This document shows, one piece after another, positions 1-11,800 of a DNA stretch of 64,000 nucleotides. Positions within the stretch are counted from its first letter, which is position 1, and each line of letters opens with the position of its first letter. The stretch comes from Embiotoca jacksoni. Lineage: Eukaryota; Chordata; Actinopteri; Embiotocidae. The notes below the pieces were generated by a model. It was not told the origin of the DNA, searched no databases, and saw only the letters and a list, made by a program, of their open reading frames with translations. The translations under genes and the position numbers were made by a program. Location of the stretch: assembly GCA_022577435.1 (NCBI GenBank), contig JAKOON010000017.1, positions 372,001-436,000 on the forward strand. The letters are read 5' to 3'.

Positions 1-1890
1 AGCAAATGGTATGTAAAGGAAGTCTACTATACTTTGACTTTGAGAATATTTTTGTGAAAATAAACCTGACTCATGCATGCTTATTTTGAAGTTCGCTGAT
101 TAACATGTTATATCTCATTTGTTTTAGAGGCTGTGTCACAAATCATTTATTATGTGGTTGACTACATGTTGGACACTTTAATTGAGTGTTTAATTTAATT
201 TATAGTGTTTAAAACCCTCTAAAATGTGATAATAGAATGAAAAAAGTAGTGTATATGGCATGTGCACTGCTATTTGCTAATAAATCCAAATTGCAATGCA
301 CCATATTTTGTGGATGTAAAAAATTACCACTGCACAACATGATTATAATTATGAAGGAGGGTCCAATTAATGAATGAGTGAGCAACGGAGTGATTTCAGA
401 AACAACTAGAGATTTAAAAACAAGTTACTGGAGACTTATTGTCACTGTGAGGTGGCCAGACAACCAGTGGGAACACTAAAGCTCCTTTTCCACTGCCAAT
501 ACCGGGTAGGCTCGTCTCAACTCCACCTGTGTTTTTTCGTTTTCCATTGGGCAAAAGTTGGGGATAGTACTTGGTACTATTTTGGAATCACCAACAACAA
601 AAAGGTAACTTGAAAAAGCTGTAGACCACTGATTGGTGCATGTGTGACAGGGAACATCCTGCACAAAACCTCTATTTTTAACTAGCCAAGCTACTATAGG
701 GGCCGTGATTGTTTTTAGACAGTGGACAGTTCAAGTAATATAATCTCACAAAACCACACCATGAGTTTGTGTGTCATGTTGAAAATGATGTTATGGTAGT
801 TTCATTCCGTGTAGCTAGAGTAACAACGCCGCATTTAGGGGCTACTATCGGCAGTGGAAAACAAAATCCAGAAAAGTAACTTGTACCAAAATCCAGTAGA
901 GTAGAGTGGAGCCAGTAGCAGCAGTGAACAAGGGGCTTGAGGTCACTTTAACTTAAACAATCCACAACTTTCACATTTAAATTTTTGTATGGAATAAACA
1001 AATGATGCATAATGTCATGATTAGTTTATGCTAAACTAATCATTTTCTGGCTTTAGTTTTATACTTAATGCACAGAGAAAAGGGTGGTATTGATCTTCTC
1101 CTCTAACTTTTAGCAAATAGTCCAATCAGTGAATCGAAATGTCAAACTATTCCTCTAAAGTTGTCGCTGCTCGTGGATCGTTACAAGAAAATTGGGAAAA
1201 CCCAAGAGAAAAACAAGACAGAAAGCTTGCTCCAAAGAAAACAGAAGCTGCCAGCTTCAGCTGCCAGTGCTGTGCAGCTTTGAAGTTTACACAACAAATT
1301 TAAAAAAAAAAACTAATTCAACAAATTGGTTAGATTTTACTTAAAATATATCAAATGATCAGATTTATGATAAAACAGATTTTCCTTAAATTAATACATA
1401 TAAATAGCTTTATAGTACGATGTAATACAGCCTGCAGTCAATCTTATGTGTGTACAGCATCAGAGTGATATAAAGTAACATTTGCGAGTTTCACAGGGCA
1501 GGAGCATGAGTCGAGCGCTGTACTTCACACATCACCTGACCTTCTTATTAGGAAATCATGTGAGATCAGACTTCTGGGCTTTCTGATTGATCCCAGCGCT
1601 GTGCTAGTTCTTAAAGAAAAAAAACTGTTTCAAAGTCATCAGGCTCACAAGCATGGAACACACCAGGGTAATCACAGTTTGAAAATGCAAAGTTTAACAT
1701 TTAAAGAGAACAGACAAACCCCGGGGAGCTGAGCCCAGGTTTGATGTGAAGCAGAAAAGATCGATTCCTGCTGCAGGAGCTTTGCTTAAATATACAACTA
1801 CACAGGACAGATGCCCTGGTTTGCATTTAAATATGGACGAGAGAAACTGACATTGCCACTGTCCCTGTTTTTGTTATTTTTTGCTGACAG
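1..1890 (+). other. pex5l intron (left edge of window)
   Basis: No exon with a phase-0 donor and PEX5L similarity was found on the + strand here. The stretch holds a MITE-like repeat (479-938) and otherwise AT-rich sequence without recognisable content. Confidence 0.6.
479..938. mobile_element. Teleost MITE-like element with imperfect terminal inverted repeats
   Basis: The left end reads aagctccttttccactgcc, and the reverse complement of the right end reads aagccccttgttcactgct. Both continue into diverged ggct(c/t)-(g/a)act-type stretches, so about 40 bp pair as imperfect terminal inverted repeats. The interior has gttttccatt and ttggtactattttgg, wording that recurs at 58084-58215. No coding capacity is seen. 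The superfamily is not assigned. Confidence 0.6.
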
Positions 1891-2034
1891 GGTTACTACT
1901 TCCACACAGATAATCCTTATAAGGACTTGCCTAATGCGTTCGACGAGGGACGAAAGAAATCTCGGGAGGGAGACTTGCCAAACGCTGTGCTTTTGCTGGA
2001 AGCGGCCGTCTTGCAGGACCCTCATGATTCAGAG
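1891..2034 (+). CDS. pex5l: pex5l exon (visible exon 1)
   Basis: This exon has 144 nt (48 codons), phase 0 at both ends, acceptor ctgacag and donor GAG|gtgaat. It encodes GYYFHTDNPYKD to LQDPHDSE, the start of the TPR region. Confidence 0.93.
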
Positions 2035-5000
2035 GTGAATTTATTCAGTACACACAAGCACACACACTTTGTGTTTTTTCCTTATTTAACCAGTCAAAGT
2101 AACCGTGGAGGCATTCATATTTAAAGATGGGTTGTGTTTTGAGAAAGGAGGTAGGTTAGCTTGCAGCAAAGATGGCAAATAAAACAACACCGGTCAATTA
2201 CACAGGATCAGTCAGGTTTTTTTTTTAGCACAAACCCAAGGTTCATGTTGTGAGTAGCTACAGAGGAAGAATGTCTCACTGACCACAGGCTATGTGAAGC
2301 AGATTTAGTGGGGAGCGCCCACAGGCTCGATGCTGATTGCCTGTAAAGGGCAAGGGATTTTTTTATTTTTTTTTTTGGTAAAAGAGTTGTGTACTGTAGC
2401 AAAAACACTCAACTTTTCTCTTGATGAGAATTTCCATTTGGCCAGTGAGCTGAATAATAGCTCATTCTGCAGGGTTTTTTTCTCCTTTTTGTGTTCTCCC
2501 CATTTCAAAAGAAGTGACCTCTCTGCAAGCTGAAAGAGCAAAGCCTTCATACGAAGTACTTTCGAAATCCCCTGGAATATACAGAAATGTGCCAGTTATT
2601 CCGAGGAGAGGATTATCCCGCGGTGTATGGAACTAATACGATTCCAGAATCCCTTCTAGGGCGCTTAGTGGCTTATTGCCCCACTGTAAGGACCTCTGAA
2701 TCATTCAGAAATAATTTCGCCCCTCGTTTCAAAGGCTGGAACAAAAAGGCATCTGCAGAGATTAGCTTTAGAACAGGTTATTAAATGTGCCCTGCAGAGT
2801 AATCTGGTAATCTCACATTTTGGATTTTTGGTTATATCATTGTCTGGCCTCTCGTGTTGGCACACAGATCTGACCTGCAAGACCTCGAACACCCAAATTT
2901 AAAGTTCATAGAGAAAAAGCTCAACAGTATCCTTTAGAGTGGAAGTCATTAATTACTTAATGAATCTATTTGTCAAGCAACAGAAAATCTGCATAATAGC
3001 AATCCTCTGTGTTTAAAGCATCCATCCATTATCTATAACCACTTTATCCTGAACAGGGTCGCGGGGGTGCTGGAGCCTATCCCAGCTGACTGATTCAGTT
3101 TCTGTGAACTGACTATTTCATAATAAAATCATTTAAGTTTAAGTAGGTTAGGAGTATCATTTTACTTTTCATAGCGATAAGGCATGCTTCATCGCATCAT
3201 CCCTGGTAGCTTCTTTGAATAATAAATGGCTTTCTGTTGCTTGGATGATTTAGTGGAGTATCTCAGGACGACACGCCAGACTAAACACCTTGCCAGAGTT
3301 AATCATAAGTGTGTGCATGCTTGTTTTACCTCAGGAACGTTTTAATTACAGTGAAGTTGTGAATGTTTAAATGCACTGCAGCTCTTCTGTTACGAGCCGT
3401 CTGAAACACTAGCGTCAATCGTATTCGGCGTTCCTGCTGTGTTTCAGCCCTTTGAGGACCCAGGCTGCTGCGTCCAGGTTTCCACCCTGCTGTTTACCGT
3501 TACCTGTATTTTGTTTCCCTGCAGGCTTGGCAAGTGTTGGGGACCACCCAGGCTGAAAATGAGAACGAGCAGGCGGCAATTGTCTCCCTCCAGAGGTAAT
3601 GAGAAACAACTGCATCTCATTCCCATTTAAATTCCAAAATAAAATCGCTCGCAGACGAGGAAGAACTGTCAGCTGTTACTGCTCAGAAACACCATATGTT
3701 TGCACAAGTGGGACGCTGCGGAAATGTTATGTTCAAAGATGGAGCCCGGCGCGTGAAATTTGCTTGAAAAGTTGCAATGAACTTTTTAACAGCAGCATAT
3801 TCAGCTAGAACAAAAACAAAGGCACAACTAAATGTGCTATATTACCAGCCCAAACAAAAATGACCTCACCATTTTTGTTTTCCTGTTATTCAAGTTTTTA
3901 AACTATCAATTGGAGAGACAGTTTTGGCGATTTTGAGTCCTAAAATAGAGACACACCACATGGATAGGGATCACACAGAGAGCCAGGTTAGGAACACAGT
4001 TCTCAATGGGAGGTGTCCCACTTTCATTCATAACACTGCTGAAGCCAGAAATTGCACCTATCTGGGAGTGTGAACACTGACAAGTCAAAGGAAAACACAA
4101 GAGAAAGCCATCCAACAGAAACCATCCCTCCACCTCAAGTGATGTGAAACACTAAAATATAATTTAACTGCTGTTTTAAATTAATGGATTACAAATGAAG
4201 CAAAAAAAATCTGTTGCTGCAAGAATCTCAGTTATTCCAACACACTCGTGCATATTCCTTAAAGATGCCGTAAAGTAGAAATTAAAATGAGTTTTAAGTT
4301 CATCACACCACACAAGTATGGGTTGTTAACTACCCATCCCAATTTGAATGAAAAAAAAACGCCGACAAGTATGTTAAATTAGGCTTTGAAATCGTGAGAA
4401 AATCATCAGTCTTCTCTGCTCTGAGACTGGGGGGGCGTGTCCCCTGGAGGACCTGAAGCTCCGCCCACTCGCTGGAAGGTGTTCAGTGCTCTGTATGACA
4501 GTCGTGTGGCTGCAGTTCTTTTCCCCGCTAAGTGGTTCGTCTGACATCCAACCTCTCGGGTGACTTTATGCATGATGTCCCACTGGCACTCTGTCTCTCT
4601 GGAGGTTGGAGCAGCCTGCTTTGGGAAAACAGAATAGAATTAGAATTTATTTGTCCAATGAGTGAAACATACAGATGCATATAAATGAAGCTTGTCCCCC
4701 TGAGCTGTAACACAGGAGTAAAACTGGACACCAGAGACAGCAGACAGCGAGCTCTCCGACTACTTCTAACGCACCTGCATTACAATAGTGGAGATAATAA
4801 GAGCGGAGGAGTTGATTTAGTTCTGTAACGACTGCAACATGCACAATGCTGCATCACATCGCATCAATTCGTTATATCACGTCAATTCAAACTTTGAACC
4901 TGCTCAGGTCGAGCCGAAAGTCTTTCTCTTTCACTGATGTCCCTCCACATCCACCTCCACCTCCATTTTGCGAAAATACCGTTATTCTACACCGAGTAAA

Positions 5001-8000
5001 ATCACGTTAGCGGTTTGCACCGCGGACTAGGTATAGCAGAGTTACCTCTGGAAAAGTTATCGAGTGTAATTATAACAAGGACACAGAGCTTATGCTGAGT
5101 GGTGAACTGCTGGCGGTAGCGGACGGTGCCGGTGCGTCCGGAGAGTGAACAGCCAGGAGGGCGATGGTCGGTTATATAAACCGTCTGTGGGCCAGCTCGG
5201 TGACGTACTGAAGCTCGCTTTTAGCCCCGCCTAAAAAAAAGCTGAAGATGGATGAGAAACTGTTTAACGGTCTGAGTCCACATTTCGGTGCGACAAAGTT
5301 TTCAAACTTTGCATGCTTTCAGCAACTCATTTCCCACGTATATAATGTATTGAGAAGCAAATGTTGTCATTTGCTTTACAGCAACTTTAATACCATTTAA
5401 ACCTCAGGTAGTTTGAATTGTGTTTGTTTTACTTAGTTTATTATGTAATCACTCCATCTGTGAGGGGAGTGTTTTGGTATGAAGTGAGATTAGATGCTTA
5501 GCTGGCATTAGTCCTGTTGTTGCTACACTGGCATCACTTCAGATGGCGAGCATCATGTTAAAATATTGCTGTATTCTGTTGTTTTTTTCAACACATAATT
5601 AAATAATGCCAGACAGATTTTCAAAGAAAAAGTTTATATAATATTGAAAATATCTTCTACAGAGAGTCGACAGAGTTGCTTCGTTCTGCTTTACCATGGT
5701 TATGTTTTACCGCAGCTCTGTGAAAAACACTTTTTGGAGTGCTGTGAATAACTGAGGAGGCAAAAGTGTAAATGATTTATGGTTATTTTATGTTTATTAA
5801 TGGACAGGCAGTCCTGTCTCTGGAAAACAAGGTTTTCTGATCACTCTAGACCTGAAAAGATCGGGATTCTTCTCAACCTGGTTTGAAGGGGAAATTTAAC
5901 ATTTTGTCCCAAAAACACATCCCTGTGGGTATACAGTGTATTTTAGGGGCCTCAATCAAAGATTATGTAATCTTCACCAATAGCACTTTTCAGTGGAAGA
6001 CTGAAATGATTTGGTTTGTCTGAGATTATGATGGTTTTAAGGAAGTTGGCACAACAGCTGTAGCAAATCTGGCTTGAAAATTATCTTGATGAAAGCTAAA
6101 TCTTGTTTTGGCCTCTCCTCTAGTCTTTTAACTAATCCAAGTCAAGACAGTTCTGTTCGTCTTCCCTTTTTTCAATTGCAAAGGCCAGCGTACATCTCAG
6201 TGGCAGTCGTCCACATTATATAACTGGTGATATAACTTCAGGACACACTGCAAACACACTCTCCGTCACTAGAACAATCACCGAGGGCGTTTTTGCCTAA
6301 ATACAAAGCTTATTCAAATCATTCAACCCTGCATCTGTGGGCAGCATGAAAACCTGGTTCTCTGCAGTGGAGGCAGAGCAGGAGAAGTGTAGCTCATCCA
6401 TCCTGACCCAGAAATCATTAGCCTCTGCCTGATGTTCTTCTGCTTTGGCCTGTCCCAATTAATATCCGTCAAATTGAGATTTCTCTTTGAAGTGCAAACC
6501 TTACACAATCTCTCCTCTCCAATGCCTGGATCCTGTCTCCATCCAGGTGTTTGGAGCTCCACCCAAACAACCTCCCGGCCCTCATGGCTCTGGCAGTGAG
6601 CCTGACCAACACCGGTATGCGCCATGATGCCTGCGAGGCCCTGCTCCGCTGGCTGAGACACAATCCCAAGTACAAGCACCGGCTGAAGGGCAAGACGCAC
6701 CTGATGGGTTCCCCAAACTCCCAACGCAGGATGTCTCAAGCTCCCAACATAAGCAAATACGAAGGGTAGAGTATTTAAACTGTACACGTACTCCAGACCT
6801 TGTGAAAACTGAGACGTGCTTAACATCAGTGTTGTGTTTACAACGTCTTCAAAATGTTCAAGTGCTGTACGAGCAACACGCTGATGGGCTCTGAACTTTT
6901 AATCAACTTTTACAAAAACTACTCGTTTCCACAATGACCACTGACCACATGCTTCTCCAATCTTCAGATCACAAAGTTAAGCCCCTGCAACAAGTGGAAA
7001 TTTATTGTTAAGGAAGTGGAAAGAAATGTTTGGCTATCTTAATTCGAGCTTTCTTAAAAAAGTAGTAATGGTGACAATAAATATTTAAGAGCGCATTTTA
7101 GAAGACTTTAAGAATAGTTTTGTCTTTGCTAATAATACAGTGGTGATGGATGTTTGTGTATTTTCATGATCAATTAGTCTGCTGATTAGTTTAATAATTA
7201 AACAACTAATTATTTAATCTGTAAACCATAAACCACCATGGGTTGGGAAAATGCAGCGACTTCCTGTATGTTTAAATAATTTCACAGAAAATGTATTAAA
7301 TCATGGTATATAGTGATACTGTGATGTAAAACTACACATGCAATGACAGGACCCACCTCTACATGAGAGCTGTAGCAAAGCTGGATTTAACTTCCAACAA
7401 TGACAGTGTGAGTCGAGACACCCATGTAAAATCTAGTCAAGTAATTACTGCCTGAAAAGGTGAAGATGGTGATAAAGGTGTAGAAGGTAACAAAGACAAA
7501 ATAAACAATCTGTAGTTAAAAGAGACATGAGAGTTTTGAATTTACATTAAAAAAAAAAAAAAAAGCCTCAACAGAATTTAGGCCATTTCTAACAGCTTAT
7601 TTTCAATGACCATTGGACAAACATTTGAAAGATCATGTGCATGCAGCACATAATCTTGTGCAGTTGCACACTCAATAACAAAATCTTTACCGGGACTTTC
7701 AAAGTCTCTTTTTTTTTTTACTTAAACTGCTATTACTCTGTGACACAGATAAAAATATATTTCAAGGTCTCACATAAGTACAGCTGGTTTTGGTACAATT
7801 TCACTGGCGAGGCAGCCGACATGGAGCTACATGTATCTGTCAAACCTCTCTGATTGTTGTAGAAGGCCGGCTGACTGTGTGATGTTACGCCCGATGAATG
7901 AGGTTGTTACATATATCAGATTTAAAAGGCTCCCAACGTAAAGCAGCACTGAGTCAAATCATTAATCATCTAGTCTGTGGGAAGAGCTACCAGTACCACC

Positions 8001-8741
8001 CAATCACTGTGGTCGCCCCGTTAATCCATGCAATATCATATTTTTCATTTGTGCTGCACTCTTCATCCCTCTCTTTCCAGCCTCATTGTCTCCTCACTGC
8101 ACCCCTTTTCTCTCACTACTAACCTTGCTTTACTCTCCCCTTGTTATGCCCGACTCGGTGGAAACCGAGATGAACATGAAAGGCAACCCCTCTCTTTGCC
8201 CAAAAGCTAAGGACCAAATGACCACTGAGGCAGAAGAAGCTGTCAGACAGCAGTCATTTGTTTCATTTTTATACTTTTAGGCAGTGCTTCTCAAACTGAG
8301 GCTGCAGAGCCACTGCAGTGGGGGGGGAGGCACACATGACAGGTGATAGATGTATTTAGTTGGCCCGAGGTGAAGCAAACTTAAACTTTCCACTAGAAAA
8401 TACAATACAAGGATCGATAACGCGACAGCTTCCAGGCTGCTATCAATAATTTGCACAAAATAAGACTACTATTTCACAGAGGATGTACTTGATTTACATA
8501 AACTAAACAAATCTCACTGCTTCAAAACTGCTAGTCCTTCTTTTACACAACCCTCTGCCCTTTTCTAACTCGTATTGCTCTTCTTCACTCCTTCACCTTC
8601 CTGTCATCCTCCTCCTTTCCTCCACTGCCTCTCATTTTCTTACACTCTACGAATAAAAGTTGACATGAAGTACAGTGCACATCAGAGCTCTGCATTCTCA
8701 AGAGTGCTCACTCAGCAGCCTTAAATCACTCTAATCCTTAT

Positions 8742-8839
<98 letters not shown>

Positions 8840-11800
8840 ATAGCTCCCTGCAAGCGGAGGTCAAGGAGCTCTTCCTGGAAGCAGTTCAGCACAACTCTGA
8901 CATCATTGACCCAGATTTGCAGACAGGCCTCGGGGTGCTCTACAACCTCAGCGGAGAGTTCAACAAAGCTGTGGAGGCTTTCAACACGGCCCTGTCAGTT
9001 CGGCCCGAGGTAGGAAGCTTCACCATAATGTATATTCTGAAGAAAAAAAAAGAAAATATATCTGATAATATCACGAAGATCTTAATAAATGGATGGACTC
9101 CACATGTCACAAATTGTGGGGTACACGACAATAAGTTCTCTTCAACACATTTGAGTAAAAATACTTAAGAGCACATGCTGTGCGACCTGTTATTCTCACT
9201 CAGCACAGAGTCTGTAAACAAACTTACACACCTTTATAAAACAAGGTTTGTAAATATTGTATCTATATTTTGACAATTCTGCCACCGATCGTGTTTCGAG
9301 TCGGCAGCGCAGCCGTTCAGAGCCACGGCTCTCAGGACGAGGCTGACGCGCCGGCTGTAAACTGTGGCTGTGAACACGTGGGGTGCTCTGGATTCCGTGC
9401 AGAGTCAACATGTCTGACAGCTGGTTGACTCCAGCTGGCATGGTATTATGCCAATGATGTAAACTGTGCCTTTCATGAAACGCTATTTATGGCTGATCAG
9501 AGGTTCATTCAGATACTCGCAGATGATACATATTGTTACTGTTTGTTTTTGGCCTTGTAGGAAGCCTGTGATGCTGGCTGTTTGCACATCCAAGCTGGTG
9601 GATGTTGACAGGCTGCTACATGTTACAGAGAGGCTTGTGGAGACATATGATCATTTCAGGGTGGTATTATATTGTCAGAGTTATTCTAGTATATTAAGTA
9701 TCTTAAAGATAACTCCTTTGTCTGTGTTAGTTATTATTTACTGTAATAATGATGGTAATAAACTCTGAAACTACACAGTAGTTGTCTCCAAAAGTGGCAT
9801 TACAAAAATCCCATTCCATCTGAATGAAAATTGAAATATATAATAATGATTTTGGCCCTGAGAAGGTCTGTCTATGTAATGTTCAGATAAACTACGTGTC
9901 TTTTGCAAATCTACAGAATAATATCCTACGCCACCGACTAAAGGTTCCCCTGGTCGATTTATAGCCGTCAGTCCAAGCCAATAGTCCAGGCCGAAGAAGA
10001 ATATAAGAAGTAACATTGTGCTACATTACAAAGAAATACAAAATTGTAAGAGTCAGCCATTCAAATTTATTTTTACAAGACTTGACCACAAGCTGTGCTG
10101 CCTGTTAGCAACAATGCTAACGAGAAGTCATGATTCTGAATGTAACGGAGCGACCAGCAAGGAGACAACATTTAGTTCATTTGTTTTAACAAAGCAGCAA
10201 CCAGCAGTGACGTCCCCCGTTGGTTTGAGAACGGCCGTTATGAAGCCTCGAGTTTGGAATTTGCCCGGCGCCATCTTGTTGGTCCCGGTAGTGGTCATAT
10301 TTGGGTTAGCCTGGGGGGGGGGGGGGGACGAGCGCAGGATCTGACTCGATCTGATTGGAAACCTGACAACACGACGTCCCGCCCACCGATAGCCGTAACC
10401 TGACTGCACCGCAGGCCTGTCAATCAAACAGACACACCTTCCCAAAAACGCCGCTTTTTGAAAATAATTTTATAATTAATGACGGGATTATTCTCACATG
10501 GACGGCCAGAAAACTAATGTGGAAGAGTTAAATTAGCAAATGACATCCAGAAAACGTGTGACTTTTTTATTGACTTGTGAGAGAAGTTGAATGGGAGTGT
10601 ATGGAGGTGGAGGCTTTTTAGAGCCACTCAAAGTTTCAGGAACTTCCGTATCAGCCTCATCTTTCACAGCCGGAAGAGACGAACACTTTTATATACAGTC
10701 TATGGCTTCAACACAGTGTTTTACACTACTGACAGTCAGGGCGGAAGAGGACCTGCACTCTGTGTGTGTGTGTGTGTGGAGGGGTAGGGGGGGGGGGGGG
10801 GGGGTTTCCTGCAACTAAACAACTACTGAAAACCTGTTCATCGTTAGATGACGCTTAATGGACTATTCGTGGGGAAGCAATACACACATTTTGCACATCC
10901 TGAAAATCTGCGACCTGCCACAGACCACATCTTCCCAGGCAAACACATAGAGCAGACATCAAGCCCTGAAGCATGTATACAAATATAACGAGGAGACACA
11001 AGTATCAAGGGAGAACTCATGCAAACAGACGCAGTGAGTCGTACCAAACTGTCACAGCAATATGCCAAATGTGGCCTTGTGAACTCTTGACTGGCACGCA
11101 TACGCTCTCGCTCATGATCCAGCACAAGAGCAGAGCGAGATACACTGCACACGTACACATTTACACAGAAAACAAACAAAAAAAAACAGGCTAACATGCA
11201 AATTTCCTACGAGCAGATAAAACAAATACAAACCAGCAACTTTTCTTCCATGCAAATCAGCCTCCGTCCTCCCAGGGCTGTCCCAGGCCGGCATGAATAT
11301 TACTCCCTGTTAAATCCAACCTCCCACATTTGACTTGGTAATATGCGCTCCCCTGCTGGAAAAATAGCAGCACAAAGGGAGATAATTATATCCCGCTGCT
11401 AGGCTTAGCCAGAGATGAAGGACCCCTATACTGTAGCAGGCCATGACCTCTGTATGTGTCTGTCTACCTGCAGGTGGGAAACAACAGCAAGGACATCCTG
11501 TGTGATGTAACTCAGCTCTCCTTAAATTACCCTTGTTGGGCTACTTTATAGCAGGAAGCTGCGTCGTGATCTAAAACACCTCCTTGTTACTTGGGGCTCA
11601 AAAAAAACCAACAAAAAAAAACAGAGAAGATTATAGCTTGCTGATCTAGCACTGTTTTGTCACGCTGTCACTACAGCTACAAGGTTGAGTGTTGCAAATA
11701 CGCCTCAATAATTCACCTCTACTTCCCTTGTACTTTTCTGTCAAAGACACTGTTAGATACTTTTTCAGGTCTTTTAAAGGTGGAAACACTCAACAACTAA

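Noticed and set aside
1..1890. Search for the next upstream pex5l exon
   Set aside because: No stretch with PEX5L-like WxxxF sequence and a phase-0 donor was found, so none is called.
5234..5400. 50-codon open frame (MDEKLFNGLSPHFGATKFSN start) after the plus-strand TATA reading
   Set aside because: Short, no similarity, and it lies downstream of an unproven promoter; not called as a gene.
6323..6826. 167-codon open frame on the minus strand
   Set aside because: It is antisense to the conserved pex5l exon at 6547-6765 and has no similarity of its own.
8746..9168. Open frame starting with a long Cys-Val repeat on the + strand
   Set aside because: Its first 30 codons are the TG microsatellite; only the part from 8844 is a real pex5l exon, entered through a splice acceptor.
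10018..10445. Overlapping open frames of about 105 codons on both strands
   Set aside because: They lie in a dispersed repeat and contain a poly-G run; no protein similarity.
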